DNA of 64,000 nt from Arachis hypogaea. Its lineage: Eukaryota > Streptophyta > Magnoliopsida > Fabales > Fabaceae. Each line of letters opens with the position of its first letter. Position 1 is the first letter of the stretch. The position numbers and the translations under genes are program-made. The stretch covers positions 59,373,546 to 59,437,545 of the forward strand of contig NC_092054.1 in assembly GCF_003086295.3 (NCBI RefSeq), read 5' to 3'. Under the pieces are notes generated by a model. The model was not told where the DNA came from and ran no database searches. It saw only the letters and a list, made by a program, of their open reading frames with translations. Positions 9,733 to 20,027 of this stretch are shown one piece after another.

Positions 9733-10166
9733 TTAGTGAGGGTGGCGTCTTCCTCTTCTTGAAGAACCAATGGTGCTTTTGAGCTCCTCTATGTCTCTTC
9801 CTTGTCTTTGTTGCTCCTCCCTCATAGCTCTTTGATCTTCTCTAATTTCATGGAGGATGATGGAATGCTCTTGGTGCTCCATCCTTAGTTGTCCCATGTT
9901 AGAGCTTAATTCTCCTAGGGAAGTGTTGATTTGCTCCCAATAGTTTTGTGGAGGAAAGTGCATCCCCTGAGGCATCTCAGGAATTTCATGGTGGGGAATT
10001 TTCTCATGCTCTTGTTGAGGTCCATGATCTCTTGTTTTGTAGTCAAATGCTCTACTACTGAGCTATAGACCCTTGAGATGAATCTCTCCATCTCCCGTGA
10101 CTCGGAGGTGGAAGCTTTTGCCTTCTCTTTCCTCTTTCTTGAGGTTTCTCTGGCCTTAGGTGCCAT
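9733..10166 (-). pseudogene. Second gene of element B, internally deleted
   Basis: The ATG at 10166 opens the same basic N-terminus (MAPKARETSRKRKEKAK) and MERFIS segment as in A and C. The frame then runs through a tRNA-Cys fragment (10072-10036) and changes frame, and the C-terminal part continues as 9975-9733 (MPQGMHFPPQNYWEQI, then a heptad-rich coiled-coil region ending RRGRRHPH). By comparison with element C about 750 bp, including the whole conserved middle domain, are missing and replaced by the tRNA piece. The C-terminal helix and the basic tail are kept. Confidence 0.8.
10036..10072 (-). other. tRNA-Cys 5'-half fragment inside element B
   Basis: Read on the minus strand from 10072: GGGTCTATAGCTCAGTAGTA then GAGCATTTGACTACAAA. 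This is the 5' half of plant tRNA-Cys(GCA): acceptor strand, complete D arm (GCTC…GAGC) and anticodon 5' strand, ending in the anticodon loop, where GCA reads ACA. Its translation (VYSSVVEHLT) is the familiar spurious peptide produced from tRNA-Cys genes. The 3' half, T arm and terminator are absent, so it is not a working tRNA gene. Confidence 0.85.
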
Positions 10167-10520
10167 TACTGGTTATGGAAGAACAAAAAGCAATGCTTTT
10201 ACCACACCAAACTTAAAATGTTTGCTCGTCCTCGAGCAAAAGAAGGAAGAAGGTAGTAGAAGAAGAAGAAAATGGAGGAGATGAAGGTGAGTGGTTCGAC
10301 CATGTGTGGGTGGGTTTGGGAGGGGAGAGTGGTGAAGAGGTGATGGGGAAGAGAGAATGAGGTAATTGGTGAAGGGTATTTGTAGAAGAGAGTTATGAAA
10401 ATGTGTGAAAAGGAGAGAAGAAGGTAGGTGGGGATCCTGTGGGGTCCACAGATCAAGTGGGGTCAAGGACTTAACATCCCTGCTCCAATTAGGCGTGTAA
10501 AATGCCCTTGCTGTGCAATC

Positions 10521-10694
10521 CTGGCGTTTAACGCCAGATTGCTGCTTGTTTCTGGCGTTAACCACCCAAATGTAGCCTGTTTCTGGTGTTTAACGCCAGG
10601 CAGATGCTTATTTCTGGCGTTAAACGCCAGCTTGGTGCCTGTTTCTGGCGTTAAACGCCAGACAGATGCTTGTTTCTAGCGTTTAAACGCCAGA
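10521..10694 (-). repeat. 31-bp phased palindrome array, element B internal
   Basis: Core starts at 10523, 10554, 10585, 10616, 10647 and 10678: five steps of exactly 31 bp. Cores are GGCGTTTAACGCC, GGCGTTAACCACC, GGTGTTTAACGCC, GGCGTTAAACGCC (twice) and AGCGTTTAAACGCC. The linkers share a loose TGCTTGTTTCT. Same place in the element as in A and C. Confidence 0.88.
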
Positions 10695-10827
10695 CTGCTC
10701 TCCTCCAGGGTGTGCTATTTTTCATTCTGTTTTTAATTTTTCAGTAGTTTTTGTGACTTCACATGATCATCAACCTAATAAAACATGAAATAACAAAAAG
10801 AAAATAAAATAGATATGATTAAATAAC

Positions 10828-10880
10828 ATTGGGTTGCCTCCCAATAAGCGCTTCTTTAATGTCAATAGCTTGACAGTGAG
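10828..10880 (-). other. Conserved post-protease motif, element B
   Basis: On the plus strand GGGTTGCCTCCCAATAAGCG then CTTCTTTAATGTC, the reverse complement of the block at 5434-5492. It directly follows the protease tail. Confidence 0.6.
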
Positions 10881-10893
10881 CTCTCATGGAGCC

Positions 10894-13201
10894 TCACAGA
10901 TAATCAGAGCAAGGTTGGAACCTCCCAACACCAAACTTAGAGTTTGAATGTGGGGGTTCAACACCAAACTTAGAGTTTGGTTGTGGCCTCCCAACACCAA
11001 ACTTAGAGTTTGACTGTAGGGGCTTTGGTTGACTCTGCAGTGAGAGAAGCTTTTCATGCTTCCTCTCCATGGTTACAAAAGGAGATCCTTGAGTTTCAAA
11101 CACAAGGTTGTCCTCATTAAGTTGGAGGACCAACTCTCCTCTGTCCACATCAATCACAGCTCTTGCTGTGGCTAGGAAGGGTCTTCCAAGGATGATGGAT
11201 TCATCCTCATCCTTCCCAGTGTCTAGGATTATGAAATCAGCAGGGATGTAAAGGCCTTCAACCTTCACTAACACGTCCTCTACTTGTCCATAAGCCTGTT
11301 TTCTTGAGTTGTCTGCCATCTCTAATGAGATTCTGACAGCTTGCACCTCAAAGATCCCAAGTTTCTCCATTACAGAGAGTGGCATTAAGTTTATTCCTGA
11401 CCCCAGGTCACACAGAGCCTTCTCAAAAGTCATGGTGCCTATTTTGCAGGGAATTAGGAATTTACCAGGATCCTGTTTCTTTTGAGGTAATTTCTGCCTA
11501 TCCAATGCATTTAGTTCATTGGTGAGCAAGGAAGGTTCATCTTCCCAAGTCTCATTACCAAATAATTTGGAATTCAGCTTCATGATTGCACCAAGGTATT
11601 TAGCAACTTGCTCTTCAGTAATGTCTTCATCCTCTTCAGAGGAAGAATACTCATCAGAGCTCATGAAGGGCAGAAGGAGGTTCAATGGAATCTCTATGGT
11701 CTCTAGATGAGCCTCAGATTCTTTTAGTTCCTCAAAGGGATACTCCTTATTCTTCCTCACTAGGAATCACGTCCTCCTCCTCCTCTTTGGGTTCGGCCAC
11801 ACCATGTAAGGCTATGGCCTTGCACTCTCTTTTTAGATTTTCTTCTGTATTGCTTGGGAGAGTACTTGGAGGGATTTCAGTGACTCTTTTACTCAGCTGG
11901 CCCACTTGTGCCTCCAAATTCCTAATGGAGGACCTTGTTTCATTCATGAAACTCACAGTGGCCTTAGATAGATCAGAGACTATATTTACTAAGCTAGATG
12001 GATTCTGCTCAGAATTCTCTGTCTGTTACTGAGTGGATGATGGAAAAGGTTTGCTATTGCTAAACCTGTTTCTTCCACCATTATTAAAGCCTTGTTGAGA
12101 CTTTTGTTGATCCTTCCATGAGAAATTTAGATGATTTCTCCATGAGGGATTATAGGTGTTTCCATAGGGTTCACCCATGTAATTCACCTCTGCTATTGCA
12201 GGGTTCTCAGGATCATAAGCTTCTTCTTCAGAAGATGCCTCTTTAGTACTATTGGATGATTCCTTCAATCCATTCAAACTCTGAGAGATCATATTGACTT
12301 GCTGAGTCAATATTTTATTCTGAGCCAATATGGCATTCAGAGTATCAATTTCAAGAACTCCCTTCCTCTGAGGTGTCCCATTACTCACAGGATTCCTTTC
12401 AGAAGTGTACACGAACTGGTTATTTGCAACTATGTCAATGAGTTCTTGAGCTTCTGCAGGCGTTTTCTTTAGGTGAATGGATCCACCTGCAGAATGGTCC
12501 AATGACATCTTTGATAATTCAGATAGACTATCATAGAATATATCCAGGATGGTCCATTCTGAAAGCATGTCAGAAGGACACTTTTTGGTCAGTTCCTTGT
12601 ATCTCTCCCAAGCTTCATAGAGGGATTCACCTTCCTTCTGTCTGAAGGTTTGAACATCCACTCTAAGCTTGCTAAGCTTTTGAGGAGGAAAGAACTTGGC
12701 TAAAAAAGTCGTGACCAGCTTATCCCAAGAGTTCAGGCTATCTTTAGGTTGAGAGTCCAACCATATTCTAGCTCTGTCTCTTACAGCAAATGGGAAAAGC
12801 ATAAGCCTGTAGACCTCGGGATCAACCCCATTGGTCTTAACAGTATCACAGATCTGCAAGAATTCAGTTAAGAACTGAAAGAGATCTTCGGATAGAAGTC
12901 CATAAAACTTGCAATTCTGTTGCATCAGAGAAACTAATTGAGGTTTCAGCTCAAAATTGTTTGCTCCAATGGCAGGGATTGAGATGCTTCTTCCATGTAA
13001 ATTGGAATTAGGTGCAGTAAAGTCACCAAGCATCTTCCTTGCATTGTTATTATTTTCGGCCATGCCTCCTTCTTTTTCAAAAATTTCTGTCAGATTTTCT
13101 CCAGAGAGTTGTGCTTTAGCTTCCCTTAGCTTCCTCTTCAGAGTCCTTCCAGGTTCAGGATCAGCCTCAACAAGAATGTTCTTATCCTTGTTCCTGCTCA
13201 T
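10894..13201 (-). pseudogene. gag-protease gene of element B, broken
   Basis: The ATG at 13201 (MSRNKDKN) starts a 391-codon capsid frame to 12026 with RDRARIWLDSQP, FRQKEGESLYEAWERYK and, towards its end, GEPYGNTYNPSWRNH. A TAA at 12026-12028 replaces a CAA present in A and C. The frame then continues (MNETRSSIRNLEAQVGQ at 11956) to about 11747. There a small deletion shifts it to the protease frame 11760-10894, which holds DLGSGINLMPLSV and ILGRPFLATA. The C-terminal tail carries three repeats of SNSKFGV, encoded by the AAGTTTGGTGTT motif. No polymerase follows. This is the least damaged gag of the three copies. Confidence 0.85.
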
Positions 13202-14818
13202 ATGAAAAAGAAGAAAATAGAAAAAAATATGGAGTCCTCTATATCACAGTATAGAGATTCCTTATCTAAGTATAAGAAGAGAATAATGGAGGAAGGAAAA
13301 GATAAGAATCCAAACACAAGGGAGAGGAATGAGTTCGAATTCTTGGGTGAAAGAGGGGTGTTAGTAGATGAATAAATAATTAGAAAGAGATGAGGAGAAG
13401 AGAAATTTGAAAATTAAATAAATTAAAATAAAAGTATTTTTGTTTTTAAATTGAATTTAAAATAAAAAATAAAAATTAAAGTTCAAAAATTAAGAAAGGA
13501 AAATTGAATCAAATTAAATTAAATTGAAAACAATTAGTTAATTTAAAAAGGAATTTTGAAAAAGAGGGAAGGGATTTTCGAAAATTAGAGATAGATTTAG
13601 TTAGGTAGTTTTGAAAAAGATATGATTGAAATAGTAAACTTTTAAAATCAAACAAAAAGTCAAAGTAGTTAATTGAAAAAAAATTGAAAATCAATTTTTG
13701 AAAAGATAAGAAGTTAGAAAAGAAGTTGGAAAAGATTTTGAAATTGATTTTGAAAAAGATGTGATTGACATTTATTTTGAAAAAGATTTGACAAAGAAAT
13801 TTAAAAAGATTTGATTTTTGAAATTAAAGTTGATTACTTGACTAACAAGAAACAAAAAGACAGTATTTTAAAATTTAAAGATTGAACCTTTCTTACTAGG
13901 CAAGTAACAAACTTAAAATTTTTAAATCAATCACATTAATTGTTAGCATTAATTTCAAAAATATGAAACAAAAATAAAAAAAAAAAGATTTTTGAAAATC
14001 ATTTTGAAATTTTCGAAAATCATAAAAGAAAAATGAGAAAGATTTGAATTTTTTTGAAAAGATTTGAAAAAAATAGAATTTTTAAATTGAAAATTTGATT
14101 TGACTCATAAGAAACAACTAAATTTTGAAAAGTTTTGAAAAAGTCAACTTAAATTTTCGAATTTGATGAGAAGAAAAAGGGAAAGATATTTTTTTGATTT
14201 TTGAATTTTTAATGATGAACGAGAAAAACATCAAAAAGACTCAAAACATAAAAATTATGAATCAAAACAAGAAAAATATGCAAGAACACTTTGAATGCAA
14301 AGATGAACACCAAGAACACTTTGAAGATCATGATGAACATCAAGTATGTATTTTTGAAAAAAAAATTAATAAAAGAAAACATGCAAGACACCAAACTTAG
14401 AAATTTTTAATATTTAGACACTAAGAATTCAAGAATGCATATGAAAAACAAGAAAATACACAAAACAAGAAATTTTAAAGATCAAACAAGAAGACTTATC
14501 AAGAAAAACTTGAAGATCATGAAGAACAAGAAAGAAACTCAATGCATGTGTTTTCAAAAAAATTTTTAAGGAAAAATTAATTAAAAAAATATGCAATTGA
14601 CACCAAACTTAAAAATTGAAACAAGACTCAAATAAGAAACACAAAATTATTTTTGATTTTACGATTTTATTAATTTTTTTTTTTGGAAAATTATTTTGGA
14701 AAAATGAAAAAGAAGAATATTTTTTTGTATTTTTCGAAAATAAGAAATAAAAAGCTAAAAAAAATAAATTACCTAATCTGAGCAACAAGATGAACCGTCA
14801 GTTGTCCAAACTCGAACA
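13202..14818 (-). other. 5' leader of element B
   Basis: About 1.6 kb of A/T-rich noncoding sequence between primer site and gag, with many TTTTGAAAAAG-type runs. It lacks the imperfect repeat block seen in A's leader. The small open frames here are compositional. Confidence 0.6.
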
Positions 14819-14837
14819 ATCCCCGGCAACAGTGCCA
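14819..14837 (-). other. Primer binding site of element B
   Basis: The plus strand reads ATCCCCGGCAACAGTGCCA, i.e. the tRNA-Asp site with one change (GGCACT for GGCGCC… on the element strand). It lies 6 nt from the LTR, as in element A. Confidence 0.8.
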
Positions 14838-14843
14838 AAAACT

Positions 14844-16482
14844 TGGTGCGCAGAAAGTGTGACGGTTCATTCCTTGGTAACGGCGCTGAAAACTTAATAC
14901 GCACGTTCATAATCTTAGTTTTTTGTCACAACTTCGCACAACTAACCAGCAAGTGCACTGGGTCGTCCAAGTAATAAACCTTACGTGAGTAAGGGTCGAT
15001 CCCACGGAGATTGTCAGCTTGAAGCAAGCTATGGTCACCTTGTAAATCATAGTCAGGCGGACTCAATTGATTATGGAGATTTAGTAATTAAAAGATAAAT
15101 AAAATATAAAATAAAGATAGTGATACTTATGTAATTCATTGGTGAGAATTTCAGATAAGCGTATAGAGATGCGTTCGTTCCTCCTGAACCTCTGCTTTCC
15201 TATTGTCTTCATCCAATCATTCATACTCCTTTCTATGGCAAGCTGTATGTTAGGCATCATCGTTGTCAATGGCTACATCCTGTCCTCTCAGTGAAAATGG
15301 TCCAATGCACTGTCACTGCATGGCTAATCATCTGTCGATTCTCGATCATGCTGGAATAGGATCCATTGATCCTTTTGCGTCTGTCACTACGCCTAGCACT
15401 CGCGAGTTTGAAGCTCGTCGCAGCTATCCCTTCCCAGATCCTACTCGGAATACCACAGACAAGGTTTAGACTTTCCGGATCTCAAGAATGGCCGTCCATG
15501 GATTCTAACTTATACCACAAAGATTCTGATTAAGGAATCCCAGAGATACTCATTCAATCTAAGGTAGAACGGAAGTGGTTGTCAGGTACGCGTTCATAGT
15601 TGGGAATGATGATGATTGTCATGATCATCATATTCATATTGAAGTGCGAATGAATATCTTAGAATCATAATAAGCTTGAATTGAATAGAAAAACGATAGT
15701 ACTTTGTATTAATTCATGAGGAACAGCAGAGCTCCACACCTTAATCTATGGTGTGTAGAAACTCTACCGTTGAAAATACATAAGTGATGAAGGTTCAGGC
15801 ATGGCCGAATTGCTAGCCCCCAAACGTGATCTAAAGAGAAAACTAAAGATGTAAATACAATAGTAAAAAGTCCTATTTATGCTAAACTAGTTACTAGGGT
15901 TTACAGAAATGAGTAAATGATGTAGAAATCCACTTCCGGGGCCCACTTGGTGTGTGCTTGGGCTGAGCATTGAGCTTTACACGTGTAGAGGCTTCCCTTG
16001 GAGTTGAACGCCAGTTTGTAACCTGTTTCTAGCGTTTAACTCCACTTTGCAACCTGTTTCTGGCGTTTAACTCCAGAATGCAGCATGGAACTGGCGTTGA
16101 ACGCTAGTTTGCGTCGTCTAAACACGGGAAAAGTATAGACTATTATATATTGCTGGAAAGCCCTAGATGTCTACTTTCCAACTCAATTGAGAGCGTGCCA
16201 TTTGGAGTTCTGTAGCTCCAGAAAATCCACTTTGAGTGCAGGGATGTCAGAATCCAACAGCATCTGCAGTCCTTCTTCAACCTTTGAATCTGATTTTTGC
16301 TCAAGTCCCTCAATTTCAGCCAGAAAATACCTGAAATCATAGAAAAATACACAAACTCATAGTAAAGTCCAGAAATATGATTTTTATTTAAAAACTAATA
16401 AAAATATACTAAAAACTAACTAAATTATACTGAAAACTATGTAAAATTAATGCCAAAAAGCGTATAAATTATCCACTCATCA
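14844..16482 (-). repeat. 5' LTR of element B
   Basis: 1639 bp, plus-strand TGGTGCGCAG to CCACTCATCA. Only scattered differences from the 3' LTR (for example TGCGTAG/TGCGCAG, AAATCTCAG/AAATCATAG). Confidence 0.92.
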
Positions 16483-16487
16483 ATGAT
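16483..16487 (+). repeat. Target-site duplication of element B, right copy
   Basis: ATGAT, identical to 6923-6927. After it the interrupted gene of element A continues in frame. Confidence 0.9.
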
Positions 16488-16995
16488 CCATAGTATCATG
16501 ATTAGGGAGGAAGTGGAAGTTCATGAGATTATACCTCAAGAACTCTACAAGGTGGCTGACAAGTCCTCGACTTTGGCAAGGTTAGCCTTTCCTCACCTCA
16601 TTTTCCACCTCTGTAATTCGGCTGGAATTGACATAGAGGGAGATATCCTCATTGATGAGGACAAGCCCATCACTAAGAAAAGGATGGAGCAAACAAGAGA
16701 TCATGGACCTCAACAAGAGCATGACAAAATTCCTCACCATAAAATCCCTGAGATGCCTCAAGGGATGCACTTCCCTCCACAAAACTCTTGGGAGCAAATC
16801 AACACCTCCCTAGGAGAATTAAGTTCCAACATGGGACAACTAAGGATGGAACACCAAGAGCACTCCATCATTCTCCATGATATTAGAGAAGATCAAAGAG
16901 CTATGAGGGAGGAGCAACAAAGACAAGGAAGAGACATAGAGGAGTTCAAGAACACCATTGGTTCTTCAAGAGGAAGAAGACGCCACCCTCACTAA
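16488..16995 (+). pseudogene. Second gene of element A, C-terminal part
   Basis: Continues the gene cut at 6927: HSIMIREEVEVHEIIPQELY, then FHLCNSAGIDIEGDIL, a Pro-rich linker and a C-terminal coiled coil (GELSSNMGQLRMEHQEHS… REEQQRQGRDIEEFKN), ending with a basic SRGRRRHPH tail and TAA at 16993. The frame is open throughout this half. The corresponding halves in B and C are very similar. Function unknown; a basic N-terminus plus a helical, possibly dimerising C-terminus would suit a nucleic-acid-binding protein, but that is inference. Confidence 0.75.
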
Positions 16996-18105
16996 GGTGG
17001 ACCCGTTCCTTAAACTCCTTGTTCTTATTTTTCTGTTTTTCGTTTAATATGCTCTATGTTTATGTTTATGTCTTTATTACATGATCACTAGTCTCTAAGT
17101 GTCTATGTCTTAAAGCTTTGAATGTCCTATGAATCCATCACCTTTCTTAAATGAAAAATGTTTTAATTACAAAAGAACAAGAAGTACATGAATTTCGAAT
17201 TCATCCTTGAAATTAGTTTAATTATTTTTGATGTGGTGACAATACTTTTTGTTTTTCGAATGAATGCTTGAATAGTGCATATGTCTTTTGAATTTGTTGT
17301 TTATGAATGTTAAAATTGTTGGCTCTTGAAAGAATGATGAAAAAGGAGAAATGCTATTTGATGATCTAAAAAATCATAAAAATGATTCTTGAAGCAAGAA
17401 AAAGCAGTGAATAGAGAAAAGCTTGCGAAAAAAAAAGAAGGCAAAAAAAAGAAAGAAAAAGAAAAAAAAGCAAGTAGAAAAAGCCAATAGCCTTTAAAAC
17501 CAAAAGGCAAGGGTAAAAGGGATCCAAGGCTTTGAGCATCAGTGGATAGGAGGGCCCAAAGGAATAAAATCCTGGCCTAAGCGGCTAAACCAAGCTGTCC
17601 CTAACCATGTGCTTGTGGCGTGAAGGTGTCAAGTGAAAAGCTTGAGACTGAGCGGTTAAAGTCGAGGTCCAAAGCAAAAACAGAGTGTGCTTAAGAACCC
17701 TGGACACCTCTAATTGGGGACTTTAGCAAAGCTGAGTAACAATCTGAAAAGGTTCACCCAATTATGTGTCTATGGCATTTATGTATCCAGTGGTAATACT
17801 GGAAAACAAAGTGCTTAGGGCCACGGCCAAGACTCATAAAGTAGCTGTGTTCAAGAATCAACATACTGAACTAGGAGAATCAATAACACTATCTGAATTC
17901 TGAGTTCCTATAGATGCCAATCATTCTGAACTTCAAAGGATAAAGTGAGATGCCAAAACTGTTCAGAGGCAAAAAGCTACTAGTCCCGCTCATCTGATTG
18001 GAGCTAAGTTTCATTGATATTTGGAATTTATAGTATATTCTCTTCTTTTTATCCTATTTGATTTTCATTTTCTTGGGGACAAGCAACAATTTAAGTTTGG
18101 TGTTG
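16996..18105 (+). other. 3' noncoding region of element A
   Basis: 1.1 kb between the second gene and the 3' LTR. It contains a purine-rich stretch (17395-17480) and the conserved block around 17562-17700 (GGCGTGAAGGTGTCAAGTGA, GACTGAGCGGTTAAAGTC). It ends TTAAGTTTGGTGTTG directly before the LTR, the presumed plus-strand primer region. No gene seen. Confidence 0.6.
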
Positions 18106-18479
18106 TGATGAGCGGATAATTTATACGCTTTTTGGCATTGTTTTTAGATAGTTTTTGGTATAATTTAGTTAGTTTTTAATATATTTTAATTAGTTTTAAT
18201 TAAAAATCACATTTCTGGACTTTACTAGGAGTTTGTGTGTTTTTCTATGATTTCAGATATTTTCTGATTGAAATTGAAGGACTTGAGCAAAAATCTGATT
18301 CAGAGGCTAAAGAAGGACTGCAGATGTTGTTGGATTCTGACCTCCCTACACTCAAAGTAGAATTTCTGGAGCTACAGAAACCCAAATGGTGTGCTCTCAA
18401 TTGCGTTGGAAATTAGACATCCAGGGCTTTCCAGAAATATATAATAGTCCATACTTTGCCCAAGTTTAGATGACACAAA

Positions 18480-18590
18480 CTGGTGTTTAACACCAGCTTT
18501 CTACCCTATTCTGGCGTTAAATGCCAGAAACAAGTTGCAAAGCAGAGTTAAACGCCAGAAACAAGTTACAAACTGGCGTTCAACTCTAAA
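18480..18590 (+). repeat. 31-bp phased palindrome array in LTR of element A
   Basis: Core starts at 18482, 18513, 18544 and 18575, exactly 31 bp apart. Cores are GGTGTTTAACACC (a compensated perfect dyad), GGCGTTAAATGCC, AGAGTTAAACGCC and GGCGTTCAACTC. The TATA box follows about 115 bp downstream. Confidence 0.85.
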
Positions 18591-19398
18591 AAGAGTCTCT
18601 ACACATGAAAGCTCAATGCTCAGCCTAAGCACACACCAAGTGGGCCCGGAAGTGGATTTCTACATCATTTACTTATCTTATGTAACCCTAGCTACTAGTT
18701 TAGTATAAAAACTACTTTTAGTAATTTATTTTAGATCTTTTTATCATTTTGATATCTCTGGTTAGTATTTGACTAATTTTGGGTTCTAAGATCACATTTA
18801 GGGGGCTGGCCATTCAGCCATGCCTGGACCATTATCACTTATGTATTTTCAACGGTAGAGTTTCTACACACCATAGATTAAGGTGTGGAGCTCTGCTGTT
18901 CCTCATGAATTAATTCAAAGTACTATTGTTTTTCTATTCAACTCAAGCCTATTTCTTCTCTAAGATATTCATTCGTACACAAGAACATGATGAATGTGAT
19001 GATTATGTGACGCTCATCACCATTCTCACTTATGAACGCGTGCCTGACAAACACTTCTGTTCTACATGAAAGCAAGCTTGAATGCATATCTCTTAGCCTC
19101 CTGATCTACGATCAGAGTCTTTGTGGTATAGGCTAGAATTATTGGCGACCATTCTTAAGATCCGGAAAGTCTAAACCTTGTCTGTGGTATTTCGAGTTCC
19201 GAGTAGGATCTGGGAAGGGATGGCTATGACGAGCTTCAAACTCGTGAGTGTTGAGCATAGTGACAGACGCAAAAGGATTACTGAATCCTATTCTAGCATG
19301 ATCAATAACCGAAAGATGATTAGCCATGTGGTGACAGCGCATTTGGACTATTTTCACTGAGAGGACGGGATGTAGCCATTGACAACGGTGATGCCCAA

Positions 19399-20027
19399 TA
19401 GGGGTGTTCAAATCCAAACCGATCCAAATTAAACCGCTCATCCAATCCGATCCAAACCGAAAACCGATTAAAACCGCACTAATTCGGATTTGATTGGATT
19501 CTATTTTTTGTAAACCGCTGGATTGGATCGGATTTCGGATCTACTTTTCATAACCGATTCAATCCAATCCAAACCGCACAATGTGCTATAATATTATTAT
19601 TTTATTATTATATTTACAATTATACTTATAACATGTTCAATTTGTTATACATTTTTCTATTATTCATGTATTATTATTATTTAATAAATATTTTATGTTG
19701 AAAATGTTATTTATTTATTTATTTAACTAACCTATAATTGTATTTCTATTGTTATGTTATCGTTAGTTTTTTAAGATATTGTTAAGACTTGTTATGTCAT
19801 TGTTGATTATTTAAAATTTGATGTTGAGACTTGTTATATGTAATTAATTTTTTTATTTAAAAAGCCGCAAATCCAAACCGATCCAAACCGCTTGTAATCG
19901 GATCGGATCGGATCGGATTTTCAAAAAAATTTCATCCAATCCAAACCGCACCGCACATAAATTAAACGTTCGGATCGGATGACTTTTTCCTTTAAAACCA
20001 AACCAAACCGCACCGCGAACACCCCTA
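19399..20027 (+). mobile_element. hAT-like non-autonomous element (629 bp)
   Basis: Terminal inverted repeats TAGGGGTGTTC / GAACACCCCTA, flanked by the 8-bp duplication ATGCCCAA (19391-19398 and 20028-20035). The empty site exists in the 5' LTR at about 754-784. Both ends carry clusters of GGATCGGATC/ATCCAAACCG and the centre is A/T-rich. No transposase. TIR form and 8-bp duplication fit the hAT superfamily. Orientation is arbitrary. Confidence 0.88.

Larger units (their letters stand above)
6928..16482 (-). mobile_element. Element B: complete Athila-like non-autonomous LTR retrotransposon
   Basis: Complete element on the minus strand: 5' LTR 14844-16482, primer site 14819-14837, gag-protease 13201-10894, palindrome array 10694-10521, deleted second gene 10166-9733, 3' noncoding region, 3' LTR 8565-6928. 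The LTRs are 1638 and 1639 bp and very similar, and the target-site duplication (ATGAT) is perfect, so insertion is fairly recent. The polymerase region is missing, as in A. B inserted into A's second gene and is therefore younger than A. Confidence 0.93.

Noticed and set aside
10036..10072. Functional tRNA-Cys gene
   Set aside because: Only the 5' half is present; the anticodon is altered and the variable region, T arm and acceptor 3' strand are missing.
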